NCBI GenBank assembly: GCA_900537125.1
Contig: UNRJ01000002.1
Coordinates: 124,001 to 188,000 of the forward strand
Length of the DNA: 64,000 bases
DNA from: Rhodobacteraceae bacterium Alg238-R152
GTDB taxonomy: Bacteria > Pseudomonadota > Alphaproteobacteria > Rhodobacterales > Rhodobacteraceae
Reading direction: 5' to 3'
The notes under the pieces were generated by a model that was not told the origin of the DNA, did no database searches, and was given only the letters and a program-made list of their open reading frames with translations. Every line of letters starts with the position of its first letter. Positions within the stretch are counted from its first letter, which is position 1. Made by a program: the position numbers and the translations under genes. Below, piece after piece: positions 52,805 through 61,147 of the stretch.

Positions 52805-53878
52805 TCAACGGCGGAAAGTGGCGCCAAACCATGTTTCAAGCAAAGCATCATAGGTGCCATCTTCGCGCAGTTTCAGCAGAGATTGATCAATTTCCTCGCG
52901 CCACGGGCTGCCCGTTGGCAAGGCAATGCCATAGTTCTCCGGCCGGTACACACGTTTGATCAGGCGAGAGTCATGGCGCCCGTCATTGGTGGCAAAATAG
53001 GCCAGAATCGGGCCGTCAAACACCACGGAGTCGATGTCACCCTCTTGAAAGGCCGCCAGCAATTCATGCGGCGTGTCAAAATCACGGAACCGAATGTCAC
53101 GGGCTGTCAGGAATTGCGCAGAAGTTGATCCGTTCACGGACCCCACTTTCCGGCCTTCCAAATCATTGATGCTGTCAACGGAATCCTGCAGCGCTTCGAC
53201 CGTGACGGCAGCGGTGATGGTGGCCACAAAGACCGACACAACAAACAGACTGGCGACCACAAGAATCACCGCAAAAAACCGCCCTGGTCGTGACTGGGGC
53301 ATGCGTTCTTCAAAGCCACCGTTGACCACCAAATTCAGCGCCCACCAGAAAGATGGAAAAAGCGCATCTTTGGCAGGGCGATCGAAATAGGGCTGATGGC
53401 GGCGCTCAAACAGCCACATGATCATGCCACCGCCAAACAACAGCCCCAGTGCGACCAGAATGGCGGTCATGATTTCACGCGTGAGCAAACCGCCAATCCT
53501 TGTAAGGCTGCCTGGCTCTTCGGGCAAAAGGATTTGAATGCCGCTCTCAAAAATAGGTTGGCTAAAATCCATCACGGTCTCGCGGGAAGCCGTGATCGAG
53601 ATATTGGCAATGGCCCCGTCCACTGTACCAGTTTCCACCGCGCTGAGCATGTTGGTGAAGCTGTCTTGCGGTGCAAATTGAATGTCCGCGCCCAAGTCCT
53701 CTCCGATGGCCTGCATCAGGTCGATGCTGAAGCCACGCGGGCCTTCTTCGCCCAGAAAGACAAAGGGCGGACGGTCGACGGTGGCAAAAGTGAGAGTCTC
53801 TGTGGTTTGGGCTGATGCCAAAGGAACAAAGAGCCATGAGGCCAGCATGGCCAAGAAGGCGGAGAGGAGGACGCGCAT
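52805..53878 (-). CDS. Prokaryotic ionotropic-glutamate-receptor-like protein
   Basis: A 357-residue protein with the order of a bacterial GluR0-type channel. It has a signal peptide (to about residue 23) and an S1 ligand-binding half (28-125) with the ligand Arg in ISITASRETVMDFSQP. Transmembrane helix 1 (134-157), a pore loop (172-195), transmembrane helix 2 (201-225), and an S2 half (230-355) ending SLLKLREDGTYDALLETW follow. In place of TVGYGDxxP the pore reads NGGFEERMP (residues 187-195), so potassium selectivity is not expected. It could be a ligand-gated pore, a sensor, or a transport component. The ligand is probably an amino acid, by family. Confidence 0.82.
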   Translation of the reverse strand: MRVLLSAFLAMLASWLFVPLASAQTTETLTFATVDRPPFVFLGEEGPRGFSIDLMQAIGEDLGADIQFAPQDSFTNMLSAVETGTVDGAIANISITASRETVMDFSQPIFESGIQILLPEEPGSLTRIGGLLTREIMTAILVALGLLFGGGMIMWLFERRHQPYFDRPAKDALFPSFWWALNLVVNGGFEERMPQSRPGRFFAVILVVASLFVVSVFVATITAAVTVEALQDSVDSINDLEGRKVGSVNGSTSAQFLTARDIRFRDFDTPHELLAAFQEGDIDSVVFDGPILAYFATNDGRHDSRLIKRVYRPENYGIALPTGSPWREEIDQSLLKLREDGTYDALLETWFGATFRR

Positions 53879-53989
53879 AGTGAGTACCGGAGTTGCTTGG
53901 TCTCCCCCTATCCCGCACCAATTGAGCCGGTCAACTGCGCGGTGCCGTTGACCTAGGGTTTTGTGGCTCTAATTGGAGATTTTTGGCCT

Positions 53990-55570
53990 TTATGCCGCAG
54001 CCAGAAGCGCCTCGGCCTCGTATTTGCGGAGAGACACACGTGCAGACGGACCGAATCCATAACCCATCAAGGCGTCCGTGTTGGGCATCAACCGCAGGAT
54101 TTCCTCGCGCGTTTCCGCGTCAAAACTGTCCAATGTTTCCTGGCCCGGGTGATAGCTTTCGCTGTCCAATCCATTGGCGCGCACAATCTCGTGCCGATCA
54201 AATAGGATATGCACATAGGTCACAGGCCCATGATCTTCGCGCACTTTGATTGTGTTGCCGTTCACCAGATCTTTGGCTTTCACCAGAACTTCAGACTCAC
54301 CAAACAGCATCGCCGCCTGTGAGGATTTGATTAGAATGCGGTGGTTGGGGGAGAACTCAACCGCCTCATGGTTGCCGAGCGCGTTTGCCGACAGGCAGAT
54401 CGGCGCATCGGAGCCGGTGGCTTGACGCATGGTGGTGCCGATCCACATCAGCGGTTGAAACCCGTTGTCCCGGGTTAGGACCATGTGCCCCGGCATCAGG
54501 TCTTCAATCTTCATCAAACCGTTTTGCGTGACGATCTCTGTCCCGGCAACAAAACAGGGTGCTGTGGTGGTGTTGACCTTCACAAAGCCAGTGTCGGTGT
54601 TACCGTCAGAATCTTCGACTTGATAGGTAAAGGCTTCACTGCCCAGATCGCCATCCGTTTGGATGGACAGGGTGCCATCGTCGTTGAGGGTAACAATCTC
54701 GCCTGATGCAAGCGTGACAGACTCCCCGGCGCTTACATCATGCCCGTTAATCTTCGTGATGGTCATTGTGACCGCGTCATGCGCCGCGTCATTGGCCAGA
54801 ACATCCACTGTTTTGGTGGCATTCGCCCCAATGTCATACTCATCATCCTGCGCAATCAGTGCACATTGAATAGAGTCCCCAGCGATCAATAAATTGGAAT
54901 CGTAATTGGCATCCCCGGTGTCGGCGATGCCAATTTTAATGGTGTTGACTTGGCCCGGAATGACCGGTGCTTTCAGCGTGAGGGTTATGGTCAACCCGTC
55001 CATCTCGCTGTTCACCGCTTCGCCATCTGCCGGGTTATCGATGTAGAGGTTGCTGTTGTCGTCATCATTGATGTTATCGACGGTGGTGTTGCCATTGCCA
55101 ATTGACAGGGTGGCTTGCACACCATTCACCCAGACGCCCACAGCATCGTTGAACCCACTGTCGACATACTCAAGGTATTCCTCGGACGAGAACACAAATT
55201 GCATGGTCAGCGTGTCGCCGTCGGGCACAAAACTGGCCTCAAACACCGCCGCGTCAAACGTTTCGTCGCCGACCATAGCCGATAGATCGGCGTCGCCACT
55301 GGTATGGTTCTGACCAGTTGTGTCGCTTGCGCTGTTTGCGTCGCCTTCTGAATTGGTGAAATCTTTGGCCGCGCCCGTAGACAGGATGACTCCTGTGTCT
55401 GAAGGAGTCGCTCCGGGTGCTGTGGCCTCACCATCTGAGTAGATGCCGCTGGCCTCAGCGTGACCGCTGTAGCTCGCGTCCAGCACTGTCACGCCAGACC
55501 CAAAAATGGCATCCGCCATCTGTGTCGCATTGGCACCGGTGTTAATCGGCAGTTCTGAAGCAGTCGGCAT
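53990..55570 (-). CDS. Choice-of-anchor-type protein with C-terminal Hint domain (intact catalytic residues)
   Basis: A 526-residue, probably secreted protein. Residues 1-250 form a choice-of-anchor L-like domain (MQFVFSSEEYLEYVDSGFNDAV, GIADTGDANYDSNLLIAGDS). Residues 255-335 are a VCBS/cadherin-like Asp-rich repeat (KTVDVLANDAAHDAVT). Residues about 338-490 are Hint, with APCFVAGTEIVTQNG (block A Cys), FSPNHRIL (block B His) and GYGFGPSARVSLRKYEA at the end. It has no classical signal peptide, suggesting type I-like secretion. Paralogue of the 57452-59026 gene. The ATG at 55570 has a GGGGA site. Physiological role is unknown. Confidence 0.85.
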   Translation of the reverse strand: MPTASELPINTGANATQMADAIFGSGVTVLDASYSGHAEASGIYSDGEATAPGATPSDTGVILSTGAAKDFTNSEGDANSASDTTGQNHTSGDADLSAMVGDETFDAAVFEASFVPDGDTLTMQFVFSSEEYLEYVDSGFNDAVGVWVNGVQATLSIGNGNTTVDNINDDDNSNLYIDNPADGEAVNSEMDGLTITLTLKAPVIPGQVNTIKIGIADTGDANYDSNLLIAGDSIQCALIAQDDEYDIGANATKTVDVLANDAAHDAVTMTITKINGHDVSAGESVTLASGEIVTLNDDGTLSIQTDGDLGSEAFTYQVEDSDGNTDTGFVKVNTTTAPCFVAGTEIVTQNGLMKIEDLMPGHMVLTRDNGFQPLMWIGTTMRQATGSDAPICLSANALGNHEAVEFSPNHRILIKSSQAAMLFGESEVLVKAKDLVNGNTIKVREDHGPVTYVHILFDRHEIVRANGLDSESYHPGQETLDSFDAETREEILRLMPNTDALMGYGFGPSARVSLRKYEAEALLAAA

Positions 55571-55921
55571 GTTGGTCCCCTGTAAGCAAACCCAATCCCA
55601 AAGTGTGGCGTTAGCGCCCGATTTCCTTGAGGAAGCCTGTCGAAGGGTTTGGAGAAGCGGACAAATCGCTTCATCCAAATCTGATGTCCGGCAATGTATG
55701 TGCCAGCAGAAGATTCGAAGTCACCAATAGAAAGAGGGCACGTTCTGCGCGCTAACACTTTGGAACGCAACCCTTTCTAAAAGGTGACCAAACTTACAAG
55801 GACGTTGCAAAAATATGGTTTGTTTGACGCAAATTTGAATGGCCTTCCCAGGCACGCCGAACGGACGGTTGACCGGTTACCATGCACCGCGCTAAGGCCG
55901 GTTCAACAGAAAGGCACCGCT
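55571..55921. promoter_or_regulatory. 351-bp divergent region without a gene
   Basis: Separates the Hint-domain gene (minus) from the 122-residue gene (plus), so both promoters should lie here. I see no strong inverted repeat, T-run or RNA gene. Open frames that run through it from both sides lack conserved residues. Confidence 0.4.
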
Positions 55922-56290
55922 ATGACCCAGGACAAAAAGAAAAAGAAGACCCGTCAACAGGCCTATACATTGTTGGTACAGGTCGGGCGCAAGGATGGCG
56001 ACGGGTTGCCAGACGAAGCAACCGGCGGCGCACTGATGATCTATGCCAGCGGCATTGACGAAGCCGAAGCGGTCCGAGAAACGGTTGCGATTCTAAAGCA
56101 GGCGGATCTCAACCCGCTTGATGTCACGGGCTACGGAACCATCGAAGAGCGCGAAGCCCAAGGTCACAACATTGAAGGCGAAGAGCGCGAGCTGATGCAG
56201 CGGGCGTTGGATGAGAACTCTGTGGTTGTTGCGCAGCTGACTCCGTTTTATCACGGTGAAGAATCTGAGGATGAGTCCACAGAACATTGA
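55922..56290 (+). CDS. Hypothetical acidic protein between Hint-domain genes
   Basis: A 122-residue cytoplasmic protein with a very basic N-terminus (KKKKKTRQQAYTLLVQVGRK), a central helical region (DEAEAVRETVAILKQA), and an acidic tail (GEESEDESTEH). No family recognised. The ATG at 55922 has AAAGG upstream. Its position between two Hint-domain genes may be coincidence. It is convergent with the second Hint gene, whose stop lies 17 bp away. Confidence 0.72.
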   Translation: MTQDKKKKKTRQQAYTLLVQVGRKDGDGLPDEATGGALMIYASGIDEAEAVRETVAILKQADLNPLDVTGYGTIEEREAQGHNIEGEERELMQRALDENSVVVAQLTPFYHGEESEDESTEH

Positions 56291-56307
56291 CCCAGCTCCC
56301 CTGCCGG

Positions 56308-57411
56308 CTAGGCAGCCCGCTGTGCCGCCAGAGTAAGCGCGTCAAACTCCCGCAAAACCGGAAACGCGGTGCGGGCGTGCTCAGGCAACAGTCTTCGTGG
56401 ATACCCAGACAACAAGCTGGCGCTCAACAGATCATGCCGCCGCCGCATGCGCCCGACGTCTATGCTTTCCACATAGGTGTCCGCTGCCAACATGGCCTCG
56501 TGATCCGGCAAAAGCAGCTGACTATAGGTCACCAATGGCGCGTTACCGATGCTGGTTGCCGCGTTGCCATGCAGTAGATGGCCGGCCGGGATCAAAACGA
56601 ATTCTGATCCAAACGTGTATTCCACCCGGCTGCCACCAATCAAAAGGCGCTGCGTCGGGCTGGTCACGATGTCGCGGCTCAAACCAAAGAACGGTGCGCG
56701 TAGTCGGATTGGCGCAAAATGCCCTGCTGCAGGCACTGTGCGACGCAGGTTTGCCAAGACAGGCACAAGATCACCAGAGGGCGTTTGAACCACATCTCCG
56801 CGCTTCAACTCCCCAACTTTGCGGTAGCCCCGTGCTGTCATGACAGGCGTTTCTTCCGCAAGGCTTGGCATCGGACCAATGGGTTCAATTCGGTTGGAAA
56901 ACGCAATGTAGGTGAGATCACTGGAGATCACGCGCGCGTCGTCATTCTGCACAGCTTCCCGTATTTCAGCCGAGGTTAGAGCTACGGGGCGAGACAATGT
57001 ACGAAAAGCCACCCGCCATGTCCCCGGTTGCTCCACCGCCAGTCTGCCCACACCAGCCTGCAGGTCCCATGAATAGGTCACACGCAACACATCTGCCCGT
57101 CCGCCGGTGTCCAGATTGACCGCGACATGGGCTGTGCGGCCGTCGCGATTCAACACCAAGACAACGCCGCCTCCCGGGACGGCTTGCAGCGACAAGCGGA
57201 AGTCACTCCCGGTTTGAGAGGCGATGCCCAAAAGCGTTTGTGGCCGGTCATAAGGAGAAACGCGTGTTTCTATGACCATGCTGCCACATGACAGCTCACA
57301 GGCGGGCGCTGCCGCCTCAACCATATCTGAGCCAGATGGTGCACGAAGGAGCGCAATGCCATTTGGATGATACAACGAGCGATTTTCATCCCATAGGGCG
57401 ATCCAGCTCAT
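56308..57411 (-). CDS. LamG-like/Hint-domain protein with degenerate catalytic residues
   Basis: A 367-residue protein. Residues 1-190 look like a beta-rich concanavalin/LamG-type domain (MVIETRVSPYDRPQTLLGIA, FRLSLQAVPGGGVVLVLNRD). Residues about 195-345 form a Hint domain recognised by GYRKVGELKRGDVVQTPSGD, IRLRAPFFG, and SPTQRLLIGG. The block-A nucleophile position reads SLAEETPVMT (Ser instead of Cys) and block B has Gln in place of His. It is likely unable to self-process, or uses a Ser. 40 bp downstream of the next Hint gene on the same strand. Confidence 0.8.
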   Translation of the reverse strand: MSWIALWDENRSLYHPNGIALLRAPSGSDMVEAAAPACELSCGSMVIETRVSPYDRPQTLLGIASQTGSDFRLSLQAVPGGGVVLVLNRDGRTAHVAVNLDTGGRADVLRVTYSWDLQAGVGRLAVEQPGTWRVAFRTLSRPVALTSAEIREAVQNDDARVISSDLTYIAFSNRIEPIGPMPSLAEETPVMTARGYRKVGELKRGDVVQTPSGDLVPVLANLRRTVPAAGHFAPIRLRAPFFGLSRDIVTSPTQRLLIGGSRVEYTFGSEFVLIPAGHLLHGNAATSIGNAPLVTYSQLLLPDHEAMLAADTYVESIDVGRMRRRHDLLSASLLSGYPRRLLPEHARTAFPVLREFDALTLAAQRAA

Positions 57412-57451
57412 ATGTCACACCTCGCCTTTTGCAGGTGATACCTACCCCGCA

Positions 57452-59026
57452 TCAGCACGCCTCTTGAAACGCGATTTGTGACAGCGTGGCCACCTCAAAG
57501 CTGCGCAAGCCGCGCCGCGCCATTGGTCCGTACCCCGTGCCTGAAATCGGATCGAGTTCCGGGAAAATCGCACAGATCTCGGCGACAATCTCCGGTTCAA
57601 AACAACTCGCCGTTTGCGGGCCCGGAAGGTAGCTTTCGGTCATCAGTTTTTCTGAGAAGACGATTTGGTGGTCGTCAAAAAGCAGATGTACGTATTCCAC
57701 CTCGCCGCCAGGCACACGGCGGATGGTCTTGTCGTTCACCAGATCCCGCGCCGCCACCAAAACCTCTTCTTCACCAAACAACAACTCCGCCCAAGCGTTG
57801 CGGATCAGCACGCGGTGCAGAGGTGACAACAAAAGTTCGCGATGCGGGCCCAGCGTGTTGGCCATAATGCGGATCGGGGCCATGCCACCGGTGGCGGAAA
57901 CCTTGCGCCGCCCGATCCAGCGCACCGGCTGTGGGCCGTTGTCTAAGGTTTCGACCATGTCCCCAACATTGAGACATTCGATAGGTACCTCACCATGGGG
58001 GGTGCGTATAAAGGTACCCACGGTAAAGCAGGGCGCTTGGTTGATCTTGATGTACCCAACATCGGATTTCCCGTTGCCGTCATCAATTGTGTAAGTGAGA
58101 TTGACCTGTTCTTCGTCGCTGTCACCCTCAAAGGTGATTGTCCCGTCGGCATTGACGGTGATGATCTGCCCGCTCGGGAGAGTTATCGGTGAGCCAGCGG
58201 TGACAGGTTGACCGGAAATATGCGTGATGGTGAGCGCATTCCCGGTGTCATTTACATCATTGGCCAGCACGTCGACGGTACGTGTGCCATCAATTGGCAG
58301 GTTCACTTCGTCGGTGTTTGCAATGAGTGACGTTTGGACTGAATCCGCTGCGATCAACAGTGAACTGTCATATTGGCTGTCCGACACATCAGCGACAACA
58401 ATGCGGATGTCATTCATACCTTCGACGATGTCAAAGGTCAGTGTCATGGTGATGGTAAACCCATCCATTTCGGTATTGTAGTTGCCGCCGGTGTTGTCGA
58501 CAAACATGCTTTCGTTGTCACCGGTGTTGATGTTGCCGGGGTCCACATCACCATTACCAATTTCAAGCGGCACATAGCTGCCGTTGATCGAGACCGCGAC
58601 AAAATCCTGATAAACTGAGCTGACGTATTCCGGGTATTCTTCGGAGGCAAAGACAAATTGCATCGTCATCTGCCCGGCTTCATTTGCGATGAAGGACACA
58701 TCCAGATACGAGGCATCATAGGTGTTGGTCCCGGCCACCGCGTTGAATTCGGAGTTGTTGTCCTCGCCATTGGTATCGGAGGACCGGTTGGTGCGCTGGT
58801 TGTATCCCCCCCATCGGTTGGTGAAGTGGTTGGCTTTACCGGTTGAAAGGATCACCCCTTCATCGCTGGGAGTCACACCGGGGGACACGCTGTCGCCATT
58901 GGAATAAATGCCCGAAGACGAGTTTTGTCCATTGTAAGACGCGGACACGATGGTGACGTCGTCACTAAAAATGGTCTGCGCCATTTCAATCGCGGATGCG
59001 CCGGTATCTACGGGCATTTTGGGCAT
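57452..59026 (-). CDS. Choice-of-anchor-type protein with C-terminal Hint domain (intact catalytic residues), second copy
   Basis: A 524-residue paralogue of the 53990-55570 gene with the same layout: choice-of-anchor L-like N-terminal domain (FVFASEEYPEYVSSVYQDF), Asp-rich repeat (TRTVDVLANDVNDTGNALT), and Hint domain (APCFTVGTFIRTPHGE, LLSPLHRVLI, GYGPMARRGLRSFEV). Both the block-A Cys and block-B His are present. Start is the ATG at 59026; a longer frame to 60001 runs antisense into dapE and is rejected. The two genes have the same length and order, so they arose by duplication; the degenerate Hint gene lies between them. Confidence 0.85.
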   Translation of the reverse strand: MPKMPVDTGASAIEMAQTIFSDDVTIVSASYNGQNSSSGIYSNGDSVSPGVTPSDEGVILSTGKANHFTNRWGGYNQRTNRSSDTNGEDNNSEFNAVAGTNTYDASYLDVSFIANEAGQMTMQFVFASEEYPEYVSSVYQDFVAVSINGSYVPLEIGNGDVDPGNINTGDNESMFVDNTGGNYNTEMDGFTITMTLTFDIVEGMNDIRIVVADVSDSQYDSSLLIAADSVQTSLIANTDEVNLPIDGTRTVDVLANDVNDTGNALTITHISGQPVTAGSPITLPSGQIITVNADGTITFEGDSDEEQVNLTYTIDDGNGKSDVGYIKINQAPCFTVGTFIRTPHGEVPIECLNVGDMVETLDNGPQPVRWIGRRKVSATGGMAPIRIMANTLGPHRELLLSPLHRVLIRNAWAELLFGEEEVLVAARDLVNDKTIRRVPGGEVEYVHLLFDDHQIVFSEKLMTESYLPGPQTASCFEPEIVAEICAIFPELDPISGTGYGPMARRGLRSFEVATLSQIAFQEAC

Positions 59027-59317
59027 GTCTGCTCGCCTCTTTTTTGCGCGAGGCACGCCACACAGCAACGCCCGCCTGTAAAAGGGCGCAAAACAGGTCT
59101 CAGCACACATTTTTGTGTGTCTTGGGAAACCTTTGGCTGTTGAAGCCGAACTGCTGGTGACCTGCCTCGGTCGATTATTATTAATCGTAAGTAAACAGCA
59201 TATCTTTCCGCTTGTTAAGAGGCGCCGCACCGCTTTGTGTCCGAAATGTGGCTTTCCGGTCAGGCGTGGCTGTGCCACAACTCTTTCAAAACACTTGTGA
59301 CTCAAAGGATGCCCGTC

Positions 59318-60463
59318 ATGACCAAAACCGATGCCGCACAGGTGACCGCAGATCTGATCCGATGTGCCTCTGTGACGCCGGAAGAGGGGGGAGCACTTGT
59401 GTTGCTGGAAAAGTTGCTCTCGGGCGCTGGGTTTGACTGCACCCGCGTGGACCGTGGCGACGTCAGCAACCTGTTTGCCCGCTGGGGTCGCAAAGGCGAC
59501 AGCAAAACCTTTGGCTTCAATGGCCACACCGATGTGGTGCCTGTCGGTGACGAAGCTGCTTGGACGGTTGATCCCTTTGGCGCAGAAGTGAAAGACGGCA
59601 TCATGTACGGTCGTGGCGCGACCGATATGAAATCCGGCGTTGCCACTTTTGCCGCCGCCGCCATTGATTTTGTCTCTAACACACCGCCGGAAGGCGCGAT
59701 CATCCTCACCATCACTGGGGATGAAGAAGGCGACGCCATCGACGGCACCACCGCGCTTCTGGACTATATGTCCACAGAACAGGAACGCATGTCTGTCTGT
59801 CTGGTGGGCGAGCCAACTTGCCCCAACGAGATGGGTGAGATGATGAAAATTGGCCGTCGCGGCTCGATGACCGCCTATTTCACCTTCACCGGCAAACAAG
59901 GCCACTCCGCTTATCCGCACCGCGCCAACAACCCGCTTCCGGTGATGGCGCGCCTGATGGATCAATTCAGCTCTGAACCGCTGGACAATGGCACCGATCA
60001 TTTTGATGCCTCAACTTTGGCAATCGTCACCATGGACACCGGCAACCCGGCCACCAATGTGATCCCGGCGGAATGCAAAGCCACGCTCAACATCCGGTTT
60101 AATGACTCCCATTCCGGCGCGTCCCTCACTGAGTGGATGCAGACAAAAGCAGACACTATTTCGGCTGAAACCGGTGTTGGCATCGACATGAAGGTCACCA
60201 TCTCCGGTGAGAGCTTCATCACCCCTCCAGGGGCTTTGTCCGAACTGGTTGCCACCTCTGTGGAAGCGGAAACCGGGCGTCGCCCCGAACTCTCCACCTC
60301 TGGCGGCACTTCGGACGCCCGCTTTGTGCAGCATCACTGCCCGGTGGTGGAATTTGGCCTCGTGGGCAAAACCATGCACCAAGTTGACGAACAGGTGCCG
60401 GTTGCACAAATCCATCAGCTGAAAGACATCTACAGCCGCATTTTGCGAGACTATTTTGCCTAA
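59318..60463 (+). CDS. dapE: Succinyl-diaminopimelate desuccinylase
   Basis: Zinc peptidase-fold enzyme that removes succinate from N-succinyl-LL-DAP. The 381-residue protein has the M20 metal motifs [38 protein letters not shown] and, near the end, [13 protein letters not shown] dimerisation domain with [15 protein letters not shown] is present. Start is the ATG at 59318 with AAAGGA upstream, not the ATG at 59309 that overlaps that site. The downstream DUF2064 gene overlaps its end. Confidence 0.95.
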   Translation: MTKTDAAQVTADLIRCASVTPEEGGALVLLEKLLSGAGFDCTRVDRGDVSNLFARWGRKGDSKTFGFNGHTDVVPVGDEAAWTVDPFGAEVKDGIMYGRGATDMKSGVATFAAAAIDFVSNTPPEGAIILTITGDEEGDAIDGTTALLDYMSTEQERMSVCLVGEPTCPNEMGEMMKIGRRGSMTAYFTFTGKQGHSAYPHRANNPLPVMARLMDQFSSEPLDNGTDHFDASTLAIVTMDTGNPATNVIPAECKATLNIRFNDSHSGASLTEWMQTKADTISAETGVGIDMKVTISGESFITPPGALSELVATSVEAETGRRPELSTSGGTSDARFVQHHCPVVEFGLVGKTMHQVDEQVPVAQIHQLKDIYSRILRDYFA

Positions 60464-61034
60464 ACATCACCCAAACCTCGTGGTGATGATCAAGGAACCG
60501 CGCCCCGGCCGTGTGAAAACCCGGCTGGGCCGTGACCTTGGGATGACCTCCGCCGCCTGGTGGTTCCGCCACCAATCCGCTGCCCTGCTGCTCCGCCTTG
60601 AGGATCCGCGATGGAACCTGATCTTGGCCGTTGCCCCAGATCACCAAGGCCTCATGTCCCGCGTCTGGCCTTTGCATCTGCCGCGCGTGCCACAAGGCAC
60701 TGGCACTCTTGGTGATCGCATGGCACGACAACTGCAACTGCACCAGGGCCCCACCTGCATCATCGGCGCTGACATTCCTGGCATTCAGCCGTCTCACATC
60801 GCACAGGCTTTCAAAGCGCTGGGCGATCACGACGCGGTGTTTGGCCCCGCCCCGGATGGTGGCTTCTGGCTGGTGGGTTTGAAACACGCGCCCAAACCTG
60901 GCCTTTTTGCCAACGTGCGCTGGTCCACGGAACACGCTTTGGCCGACAGCTGTGCCACACTGCGGGACGCGCGTATTGCCACCATCGCCACGCTGGCAGA
61001 TGTGGACACCGCCGCCGATCTGGCGCGCTTCTAA
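60456..61034 (+). CDS. DUF2064/TIGR04282-type glycosyltransferase-fold protein
   Basis: A 192-residue protein of the DUF2064 group. [17 protein letters not shown] is near the N-terminus, [15 protein letters not shown] and [15 protein letters not shown] are in the middle, and [14 protein letters not shown] follows. These are the nucleotide-sugar-binding features of MobA/GT-A-like relatives, linked in other genomes to arsenosugar or hopanoid-related synthesis; here nothing supports either. Starts with TTG at 60456, overlapping the dapE stop. Followed by a repeat-like element and a terminator. Confidence 0.8.
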   Translation: MPKHHPNLVVMIKEPRPGRVKTRLGRDLGMTSAAWWFRHQSAALLLRLEDPRWNLILAVAPDHQGLMSRVWPLHLPRVPQGTGTLGDRMARQLQLHQGPTCIIGADIPGIQPSHIAQAFKALGDHDAVFGPAPDGGFWLVGLKHAPKPGLFANVRWSTEHALADSCATLRDARIATIATLADVDTAADLARF

Positions 61035-61037
61035 GCA

Positions 61038-61106
61038 TTCACTTTCCCAAAATATCCCGGGGTTGAATTGGGCCTTGGGCCCAAGAAGGGGCTGGCCCCT
61101 TCTTTT
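61038..61106 (+). repeat. Repeat-like intergenic element, copy 2, with terminator
   Basis: The head 61038-61062 matches 10071-10095 with two differences. Hairpin AAGAAGGGG (61083-61091) with CCCCTTCTT (61096-61104) and CTGG loop follows, then T. It terminates the dapE-DUF2064 transcript. The shared CTGG-loop hairpin supports one element type. Confidence 0.65.
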
Positions 61107-61147
61107 CTCCCCGTGACCTCTCCAGATACCCGTGCTAGGGCGGGATC

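Noticed and set aside
57452-60001. 849-residue version of the second Hint-domain protein
   Set aside because: The extra 325 residues lie antisense to dapE and lack the family's features. The ATG at 59026 gives the same N-terminus as the paralogue at 55570.
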